A stretch of 64,000 nt of DNA from contig NZ_PKFQ01000001.1 of the NCBI RefSeq assembly GCF_002939475.1, forward strand, positions 1,612,001 to 1,676,000, given 5' to 3'. The notes below the pieces were generated by a model. The model had not been told where the DNA came from, ran no database searches, and saw nothing but the letters and a program-made list of their open reading frames with translations. Source of the stretch: Streptomyces cinnamoneus. Lineage in GTDB: Bacteria > Actinomycetota > Actinomycetes > Streptomycetales > Streptomycetaceae. A program made the position numbers and the translations under genes. Below, one piece after another: positions 57,982 to 64,000 of this stretch (position 1 is its first letter; each line of letters starts with the position of its first letter).

Positions 57982-58878
57982 ATGCAGTTCGACGACGACG
58001 CGGACCTGGACACCTCCCAGGTGCAGGACGAGCGCGGCGGCGGGATCCCCGGGGGCGGGCTCACCATCGGCGGCGGGCTGGTCGGGCTGCTGGCCCTGCT
58101 GGCCGGCCTGTTCTTCGGCATCGGCCCGCGGGAGCTGGGGCTCAGCTCCGGCGAGCCCGGGTCCGGCCCTGCGGCCACGACGGACGCCCAGGTCTCCCGG
58201 ACCTGCCGCACCGGCAAGGACGCCAACACCCGTCAGGACTGCCGGACCGTCGCGGTCGTCAACAGCGCCCAGTCGTTCTGGAGCCAGGAGCTCCCCCGCC
58301 GGGGCGGCACCTACACCCCCGCCCCGACGGTCTTCTTCACCGGCCAGGTCCGTACCGGCTGCGGGGCCGCGACCTCGGCGGTCGGCCCGTTCTACTGCCC
58401 GGCCGACCGGAAGGTCTACCTCGACCTGGGGTTCTTCGACGAGCTCAAGACGAAGTTCGGGGCGAGCGGCGGACCGTTCGCCCAGGCCTACGTCGTCGCC
58501 CACGAGTACGGGCACCACGTCCAGGACCTCACGGGTGTCCTCGGCCGCGCCCAGGACCGGCGGACGGGCGCGGGCAGCAACGCGGTCAGGGTCGAGCTCC
58601 AGGCCGACTGCTACGCCGGGGTCTGGGCCCGGCACGCGACCACGACGCCCGAGCGGTCCACCGGCCGGCCGCTCGTCGAGCGGCTGACGCCGGCCGACGT
58701 CGACGACGGCCTGAACGCCGCCGCGGCGGTCGGCGACGACCGCATCCAGGAGCGGTTCCAGGGCCGGGTCACCCCCGAGAGCTGGACCCACGGCTCGGCC
58801 GCGCAGCGCCGGCAGTGGTTCACGACCGGGTACTCCACGGGGGACGTGGCCCGCTGCGACACCTTCCACCAGGAGTGA
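57982..58878 (+). CDS. Neutral zinc metallopeptidase (YpfJ/KPN_02809 type)
   Basis: 298-residue membrane-anchored protein. One hydrophobic segment (LTIGGGLVGLLALLAGLFFG, residues about 27-46) precedes an extracellular domain with the zinc motif HEYGHH and ELQADCYAGVWA. Four Cys suggest disulfides. The family is a predicted neutral zinc metallopeptidase. The ATG at 57982 follows GGAGAGG. Coupled to the VOC gene. Confidence 0.92.
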   Translation: MQFDDDADLDTSQVQDERGGGIPGGGLTIGGGLVGLLALLAGLFFGIGPRELGLSSGEPGSGPAATTDAQVSRTCRTGKDANTRQDCRTVAVVNSAQSFWSQELPRRGGTYTPAPTVFFTGQVRTGCGAATSAVGPFYCPADRKVYLDLGFFDELKTKFGASGGPFAQAYVVAHEYGHHVQDLTGVLGRAQDRRTGAGSNAVRVELQADCYAGVWARHATTTPERSTGRPLVERLTPADVDDGLNAAAAVGDDRIQERFQGRVTPESWTHGSAAQRRQWFTTGYSTGDVARCDTFHQE

Positions 58879-58883
58879 GCGTC

Positions 58884-59306
58884 ATGGCACAGATCAGCAC
58901 GGCCGCGCCGGCCGTCTGCCCGGCCCTGCTGTACCGGGACGCCCGGGCGGCGATCCGGCAGCTCACGGAGGCCTTCGGCTTCACCCGGACCGCGCTGTAC
59001 GAGAGCGAGGACGGCACGGTGCTGCACGCCGAGCTGATGTGGGGCAACGGGATCGTGATGATCGGCTCCAGGGGCCGGGGCGGCGTCTTCGACGAGGCCG
59101 TGAAGGACGCCGGGCCCTCGGGGGTCTACGTGGCCGTCGAGGACCCCGACGCGCACCACCGGCGGGCCGTGGCGCACGGGGCGGAGGTCCTGGCGCCGCC
59201 GGCCGACCAGGAGTACGGGTCCCGGGACTACACGGCCCGGGACCTGGAGGGCAACCTCTGGACGTTCGGCACGTACGCCCCCAAGGGGCCGGAGACGACC
59301 GGCTAG
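58884..59306 (+). CDS. VOC-family protein (glyoxalase/bleomycin-resistance fold)
   Basis: 140-residue VOC protein with paired beta-alpha-beta-beta-beta units: CPALLYRDARAAIRQLTEAF, YVAVEDPDAHHRRAVAHGAE and DYTARDLEGNLWTFG. It may be a dioxygenase, lyase or binding protein. The ATG at 58884 has AGGAG overlapping the previous stop. Confidence 0.88.
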   Translation: MAQISTAAPAVCPALLYRDARAAIRQLTEAFGFTRTALYESEDGTVLHAELMWGNGIVMIGSRGRGGVFDEAVKDAGPSGVYVAVEDPDAHHRRAVAHGAEVLAPPADQEYGSRDYTARDLEGNLWTFGTYAPKGPETTG

Positions 59307-59353
59307 GGCCCAGGGCGTGCCCGCGCGGTAGCCGTGCGCCCGTAGGGCGTAAC

Positions 59354-59406
59354 CCCGGGCCTCCCGTGCCGGGGCACCTCTCAGCGGTGGCCGCGGGAGT
59401 CCCGGG
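59354..59406. terminator. Hairpin between convergent VOC and HEAT-like genes
   Basis: CCCGGGCCTCCCG (59354-59366) pairs with 59394-59406 with one mismatch; the loop holds smaller GC-rich pairs. Confidence 0.6.
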
Positions 59407-59435
59407 CCGGGCGGAACTGTGCGGACACCCCCTAG

Positions 59436-60872
59436 CTAGGCCCCGCCCCGGTGCACCTGGAACGCCGCCCTGCGCACGGCCTTGGCCAGCGCGGGGTCGG
59501 GGTGGGCCGCGGCCAGCGCGACCAGCACCTGCACCGTGCGGGGATGGCCCACGGCGCGCACCTCCTCCAGGAGCCCGGGCACCGTTCCCTGGACGGCCGA
59601 GTCGAGGTGGCGCACCAGCAGCCGGCTCTCGCCGTGGTCCGCGACGGCGGCGGCCGTGTCGACCCACAGCCAGGTGGCCTCCTCGCGGGTCAGCACCTCC
59701 GCGGCGTCCTCGGGGTCGTGCCCCTCGTGCTCGGCGAGCCACAGCAGGGCGTAGGGCCGCAGGGCGGGCTCGTCGGCCGCCGCCCGGACGGCGGGCTCGG
59801 CGGGGGTGCCGACCGCGCGCAGGGCCTCGAAGGCCAGCCCGCGGACCATGGCGTCGTCGCCCCGGGCGGCCTCCAGCAGCTCCCCGACGGCGCTGCGCAC
59901 GGGCCGGGCGGCGAGCCAGGCCCGGTACTCGGCGCGGGCGGGGCCGGGGGTGAGGTCGGCGCAGCCGCGCAGCATGGCCTCGGCGGACAGCTCGATGTGG
60001 CCGGCCGGGCTCTGCGCGGCGACGCAGATCTGTTCGAGCTTGACCCACACCGCCCAGTTGCCGAGCGGGGTCAGGACCGCTTCGGCGCCGGGGCCGGTGC
60101 CGCCGCGCATGACCAGCGCCCCGACCGACGCGAGCGCCTCAAGCGCCCAGTCCAGCAGCTCCGGCAGGGTGTCGCCGGCGGTGGGGACGGGCGGCGGCGC
60201 GGGGGCGGCCGGCACGTTGCCGTAGGGGACCTCGCAGCGCTCGGCGCGGATCTCGGCGACGCGCTGGCGGAGCAGGTCGAGCAGCATCGCCACGGACACG
60301 GGACCGGCCGACAGGTGCATGACGGACAGCAGCTGGGGGGCGGCCTCGACGACCTCGGCGGCGATCGTGGCGTCGGTGCCGGCGGGCTCGGGGTGGGCGA
60401 GCGACCAGGCGTCGAAGAGCGCCACCCAGCCGCGCAGCACGGCGCTGTCGTCGCGGTCCCACGCCGTCAGGCGCCAGCCGGGCCGGGCGGTGCCGCCGTG
60501 GAGTTCGAGGAGCCCGGCGAGGCGGGCCCGGTCCCAGTCCGAGCGCACCTGGCCACCCGTCAGCCCGAGGGCGGCGGCGGCCCGTTCGGCCGTGCCCTCG
60601 CAGAGCCCGCCGGCGGCGCCCGGCCGCAGCGTGGCGCCGCGGCCGCACTCCTCGGCCGCCCAACGGGCCAGGCGGACCGCTCCGGCCAGTCCGGTTCTGG
60701 CCTGCCGGGCGAGTTCCGGCCGGGCCGGGGTGCCCGCGGGCGGGCGGGGCGCCGGGCGGGAGCCGCGGTTCGCCACGGCCGTGCGGGCGGCCGTGATCGG
60801 CTGTCGGGGGACGAGTCTGAGCCGGGAGTCGCGCGGAGTACGGGACGTCACAGGAGCAGTCTTGCCGTTCAC
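59436..60872 (-). CDS. Hypothetical HEAT-like alpha-helical protein
   Basis: 478-residue cytoplasmic protein that I cannot name. The C-terminal third has repeated helix pairs typical of HEAT/PBS lyase repeats (AVGELLEAARGDDAMVRGLA, VPGLLEEVRAVGHPRTVQVL, ALAKAVRRAAFQVHRGG). The N-terminus is basic. Streptomyces-type conserved protein. The GTG at 60872 is chosen as the nearest start after CGGAGC; a TTG at 60887 is in frame and could be used. Confidence 0.75.
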   Translation of the reverse strand: MNGKTAPVTSRTPRDSRLRLVPRQPITAARTAVANRGSRPAPRPPAGTPARPELARQARTGLAGAVRLARWAAEECGRGATLRPGAAGGLCEGTAERAAAALGLTGGQVRSDWDRARLAGLLELHGGTARPGWRLTAWDRDDSAVLRGWVALFDAWSLAHPEPAGTDATIAAEVVEAAPQLLSVMHLSAGPVSVAMLLDLLRQRVAEIRAERCEVPYGNVPAAPAPPPVPTAGDTLPELLDWALEALASVGALVMRGGTGPGAEAVLTPLGNWAVWVKLEQICVAAQSPAGHIELSAEAMLRGCADLTPGPARAEYRAWLAARPVRSAVGELLEAARGDDAMVRGLAFEALRAVGTPAEPAVRAAADEPALRPYALLWLAEHEGHDPEDAAEVLTREEATWLWVDTAAAVADHGESRLLVRHLDSAVQGTVPGLLEEVRAVGHPRTVQVLVALAAAHPDPALAKAVRRAAFQVHRGGA

Positions 60873-60984
60873 GCTCCGAAAACCCAATCGGAATCAACTA
60901 TCCGGCCGTCCACGACCAGTGACGGGAGGCTACGGGGCGGCCGCGCGCGACCCCGTGTGCACCGCGCGCCGGGTTTGCGGAACG

Positions 60985-62109
60985 TCACATGAGGGGGACG
61001 AGGAAGCGCCGCAGGGACTCCTCGTACCCCTGGGGGTCGACGTTCCAGGACGCCGCGTGGCCCGCGCCGCGCACCGTGCGCAGGGTGATCAGTTCCGGTC
61101 GCGCCGCGGCCAGTTCGCGGGAGCGGGACGGCGCCGCGAGGGCGTCGTCCGTGCCGTGCACGACGAGGGCGGGTACGGACAGCCGCCCGGGGTCGGCGGC
61201 CGCGAGCAGTGCGTCGGGGGCGAGGCCGGTCCTGCCCTCGGCTGCCCGCACGGCAAGCGGAATGAGCGGTGCCGGGACGCGGTGGGCGGCGAGGGCGCCC
61301 AGGGCGGCGGGCCAGTCCAGGAGCGGCGAGTCCAGGACGACGCCGGCGACGCGGTCGCTCTCGGGTGAGTCGAGGGCGGTCAGCAGGGCCATGGTGGCGC
61401 CGGTGGACCAGCCGTGCAGGACGACCCGGCGGGCGCCGTGGGCGACGGCGTAGCGGACGGCCGCGTCGAGATCCCGCCATTCCCTGGCGCCGAAGTGGCT
61501 GATTCCGTGCGCCGTCCGGGGTGCGCCGGCATCGCCGCGGTAGGCCGGGACGAGCACCGGGAGCCGCAGTCCGTGCAGGAACGGCATGAGGACCATGGAG
61601 TGCTCGCGGGTGGTCCCCATGCCGTGGGCGCTGATCACCCAGGTGTCGCGGGCGCCGGGCAGGAACCAGGCGGGCAGCCAGCCCAGTTCGCCGGGCACGT
61701 CGACGTCGGTGTGGTCCAGGCCGAGGGCGTCGCGGGGGGTGCCGGCGTGCACCTGCGGGGTGAGCCACACGTGGTCGCCCGGTGCCACGGTGCCGTGGTG
61801 CACCCGTTCCAGGCGCCGGACGACGCAGTGGTGGGGGTGGGACACGTCGGGCACGACCGGCCCGACGACGGCGCGCAGCCCGCGCCCGGCCAGCCCGTAG
61901 GTGCCCGGGCGCAGCGTGGCGGGGGTGCGGGTGAGGGTGACCGTGCCGGCGTCCGCGTCGTGCACCGCGATCCTGGGCTCGCCCGGCGGCGGGTGGCCGG
62001 GGGCGGGTTTGAGGGCGGCGTCGCCGGCGTACCGTCCGGCCGCCACCGCGACCGCGCCGGCACCGATCAGGGTGGCGGCCGCCGTGGCCGTCGCTCCGCG
62101 CAGTCCCAT
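60985..62109 (-). CDS. Alpha/beta hydrolase with N-terminal membrane anchor
   Basis: 374-residue protein. A signal-anchor (GATATAAATLIGAGAVAVAA) begins the chain; the hydrolase domain has the nucleophile elbow GWSTGA, an Asp in LVVHGTDDALAAP and the final His in VRGAGHAASW. It is probably extracytoplasmic. Substrate unknown. ATG 62109 with GGAGGGG just before it. Confidence 0.88.
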   Translation of the reverse strand: MGLRGATATAAATLIGAGAVAVAAGRYAGDAALKPAPGHPPPGEPRIAVHDADAGTVTLTRTPATLRPGTYGLAGRGLRAVVGPVVPDVSHPHHCVVRRLERVHHGTVAPGDHVWLTPQVHAGTPRDALGLDHTDVDVPGELGWLPAWFLPGARDTWVISAHGMGTTREHSMVLMPFLHGLRLPVLVPAYRGDAGAPRTAHGISHFGAREWRDLDAAVRYAVAHGARRVVLHGWSTGATMALLTALDSPESDRVAGVVLDSPLLDWPAALGALAAHRVPAPLIPLAVRAAEGRTGLAPDALLAAADPGRLSVPALVVHGTDDALAAPSRSRELAAARPELITLRTVRGAGHAASWNVDPQGYEESLRRFLVPLM

Positions 62110-62186
62110 CCCCTCCAGTCTGGGCCCCGGGCGGGGGCGGCGTCCACCGGGCGGCGGACGGGTGCCGCCCGGGGCGGGGGCGGGGG

Positions 62187-62903
62187 TCAGCGCTGTCCGT
62201 AGCCGCGGTACTTCTCGGTCACCTCGGCGAGCCGCTGGGGGGTGAGGAGGGTTGGGGTGCGGCCGGGGACGGCGGACGCGGCGAGCCAGACCCGGCACAT
62301 CCACTCCAGCTGGGCGGTGCGGTCGTAGGCCTGGTCCAGGGTGGTGCCGTAGGTGAGGGTGCCGTGGTTGCGCAGCAGGCAGCCGGTGCGGCCGTCGAGG
62401 GCCGCCAGCATGTGCGCGGCCAGCTCCTCGGAGCCGTAGAGGGCGTAGGGGGCGACGCGGACCGGCCCGCCCAGGGCGGCGGCCATGTAGTGGATCAGCG
62501 GCACCTCGTCGACCAGGGTGGACACGGCCGTGGCGTGGACGGCGTGGGTGTGCACGATCGCGGCGGCGTCGGTGGAGCGGTAGACGGCGAGGTGCATGGG
62601 CAGCTCGCTGGTGGGCACCAGCTCGCCGAGGACCTGGCGGCCGTCGAGGTCGACGCCGACCGCGTCGCCGGGCCCGAGGCGGTCGTAGGGCACGCCGCTG
62701 GGCGTGACGAGCACCACATCCCCCACCCGGGCGGAGACGTTGCCCGAGGTGCCGACGACGAGTCCTTCGGCAGTCGTGCGGCGGGCGCTGGCGACCAGCT
62801 CGGCCCAGGCGCCGCCCAGGTCGGCGGGGATGCCGGGGGGTATGGGCCCGCCCGCCCCGGTGCGGCCGCGCGCGGTCCTCGCGTCCTCTTCTGGAACCCT
62901 CAT
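62187..62903 (-). CDS. Class II aldolase/adducin family protein
   Basis: 238-residue zinc-dependent aldolase-like protein: TSGNVSAR, the zinc His pair in IVHTHAVHATAVS and CLLRNHGTLTYG. L-fuculose-phosphate-type aldolases share this layout. The C-terminus ends RLAEVTEKYRGYGQR. Metabolic role unassigned. GGAGGGG lies before the ATG at 62903. Confidence 0.92.
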   Translation of the reverse strand: MRVPEEDARTARGRTGAGGPIPPGIPADLGGAWAELVASARRTTAEGLVVGTSGNVSARVGDVVLVTPSGVPYDRLGPGDAVGVDLDGRQVLGELVPTSELPMHLAVYRSTDAAAIVHTHAVHATAVSTLVDEVPLIHYMAAALGGPVRVAPYALYGSEELAAHMLAALDGRTGCLLRNHGTLTYGTTLDQAYDRTAQLEWMCRVWLAASAVPGRTPTLLTPQRLAEVTEKYRGYGQR

Positions 62904-62944
62904 CGGCTTGCCCCTCCGGTCGGTGTCCGCCGCACCCCGACCCC

Positions 62945-62966
62945 GTTCACCTTCCGTTCACCCAGG
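62945..62966 (+). promoter_or_regulatory. PHO box upstream of the phosphate transporter gene
   Basis: Two 11-base direct repeats, GTTCACCTTCC (62945-62955) and GTTCACCCAGG (62956-62966), match the GTTCACC unit bound by PhoP in Streptomyces. A possible -10 TACGGT (62972-62977) follows. Confidence 0.8.
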
Positions 62967-63014
62967 GTCCCTACGGTCGCCGCGTACTGACCATCGAACT
63001 GATTGCCTGGGTGA

Positions 63015-64000
63015 ATGGAAAACATCACGCTTCTCATCGGGATCGTGATCGTCACGGCCTTGGTGTTCGACTTTACGAACGGCTTCCACGACACGGCCAA
63101 CGCCATGGCCACCACCATCTCCACCGGGGCGCTCAAGCCCAAGGCCGCGGTGGCGATGTCGGCGGTTCTCAACCTCGTCGGCGCGTTCCTCTCGGTGGAG
63201 GTCGCCAAGACGATCTCCGGCGGCATCATCGACGAGAGTGCCGGCATCCGACCAGAGGTGATCTTCGCCGGGCTCGTCGGCGCCATCGTCTGGAACCTGG
63301 TGACGTGGCTGGTGGGCCTGCCCTCCAGTTCCTCCCACGCCCTCTTCGGTGGTCTGATCGGCGCGACGATCGTCTCCGTCGGCTTCGACGCGGTCAACGC
63401 CGACAAGATCGTGATGAAGGTCCTCATCCCGGCCGTCGCCGCGCCCCTCGTGGCCGGCCTCGCCGCGACGGCCGCCACGCGCCTGACGTACCGCCTGACC
63501 AAGGGGCGGGACGAGCAGGAGACCGCCAAGGGCTACCGCGCCGGCCAGATCGCCTCGGCCGCCCTGGTCTCCCTCGCCCACGGCACCAACGACGCCCAGA
63601 AGACCATGGGCGTGATCACCCTCGCGCTGGTCGCCGGCGGCGTCGTGGCCCCGCACTCCGACCCGCCCCTGTGGGTCATCGTCTCCGCGGGCCTGGCCAT
63701 CGCGCTCGGCACGTACCTGGGCGGCTGGCGCATCATCCAGACGCTCGGCAAGGGCCTCACCGACATCAGGCCGGCCCAGGGCTTCGCCGCCCAGACCGGT
63801 GCCGCCACGGTGATCCTCGCCTCCTCGCACATCGGCTTCGCGCTCTCCACCACCCAGGTCTGCTCCGGCTCGATCATGGGCGCCGGCCTCGGCCGCAAGG
63901 GCGGCGTGGTGCGCTGGTCGACCGCCGGCCGCATGGTCGCCGCCTGGGTCCTGACCCTGCCCGCCGCGGGCCTGGTCGCCGGTGGCGCGGCCCTCCTCGC
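63015..64000 (+). CDS. pitH1: Low-affinity inorganic phosphate transporter, cut by window end
   Basis: 328 codons of a Pit (PiT) transporter; the stop lies beyond the window. The signatures FDFTNGFHDTANAMAT and LAHGTNDAQKTMGV, each in one half of the duplicated fold, are intact, and about eight helices are seen. It moves phosphate with H+ or divalent metal. ATG 63015. The position and PHO box fit S. coelicolor pitH1 (SCO1845), as recalled. Confidence 0.93.
   Translation, partial: MENITLLIGIVIVTALVFDFTNGFHDTANAMATTISTGALKPKAAVAMSAVLNLVGAFLSVEVAKTISGGIIDESAGIRPEVIFAGLVGAIVWNLVTWLVGLPSSSSHALFGGLIGATIVSVGFDAVNADKIVMKVLIPAVAAPLVAGLAATAATRLTYRLTKGRDEQETAKGYRAGQIASAALVSLAHGTNDAQKTMGVITLALVAGGVVAPHSDPPLWVIVSAGLAIALGTYLGGWRIIQTLGKGLTDIRPAQGFAAQTGAATVILASSHIGFALSTTQVCSGSIMGAGLGRKGGVVRWSTAGRMVAAWVLTLPAAGLVAGGAALL

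Overview
The window is chromosomal DNA of a Streptomyces or very close relative. The evidence is very high GC with G/C at third codon positions, GTG/TTG starts with GGAGG-type ribosome sites, two chaplin genes, a streptophobe-family membrane protein, a Gbn-type GATC-binding nucleoid protein, a tRNA-free rRNA operon, and mabA/inhA-type fabG-fabI. From memory the gene order follows the S. coelicolor core region around SCO1750-SCO1845 (chaplins, serB, fabG/fabI, moaA, tyrS, gbn, pitH1). That correspondence is recollection, not a search result.

Layout. 1-5.1 kb: end of a siderophore-interacting reductase, a NagD-type phosphatase, a DUF1015 protein, and a TPR protein with a 273-residue RDD/RGG-rich disordered N-terminus. 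5.2-10.9 kb (minus strand): a complete 16S-23S-5S operon with terminator, leader and a good promoter whose -35 box overlaps the stop codon of the upstream 3-methyladenine glycosylase gene. 11.6-18.5 kb: Spo0M, a lipoprotein ribonuclease with its barstar inhibitor, a PEBP protein, a TauE exporter, an SPFH/NfeD pair and an ABC ATPase. 18.6-23.3 kb: two chaplins (one with a His-rich tail), a GAF kinase/LuxR regulator pair, a nitroreductase and a secreted transglycosylase with a structured leader. 23.3-32.3 kb: an FHA-ABC exporter, streptophobe protein, serB, sixA, small membrane proteins, fabI and fabG. 32.5-42.2 kb: a coupled fatty-acid-hydroxylase/lysoplasmalogenase pair, a subtilisin, a DUF485/acetate symporter pair, moaA and tyrS. 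42.2-47 kb: tldE and tldD, separated by a 1.4-kb island bracketed by a duplicated tldD 3' end. 47-57.7 kb: a DEDDh exonuclease, SURF1, a GH15 enzyme, an unusual SDR, a five-gene Asp23/AmaP envelope-stress cluster, enoyl-CoA hydratase, gbn and an ABC-F protein. 57.9-64 kb: a neutral zinc metallopeptidase, VOC protein, HEAT-like protein, alpha/beta hydrolase, class II aldolase, and a Pit phosphate transporter preceded by a PHO box and cut by the window end.

Most genes are ordinary housekeeping or lineage-conserved genes. The least ordinary parts are the tldD 3'-end duplication with its cargo, the RDD-repeat TPR protein next to the rRNA operon, the His-tailed chaplin, the ether-lipid-like hydroxylase/lysoplasmalogenase pair, the structured leader of the transglycosylase gene, and the Asp23/AmaP cluster. 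No CRISPR array, intact insertion sequence, phage or confident tRNA gene was seen.
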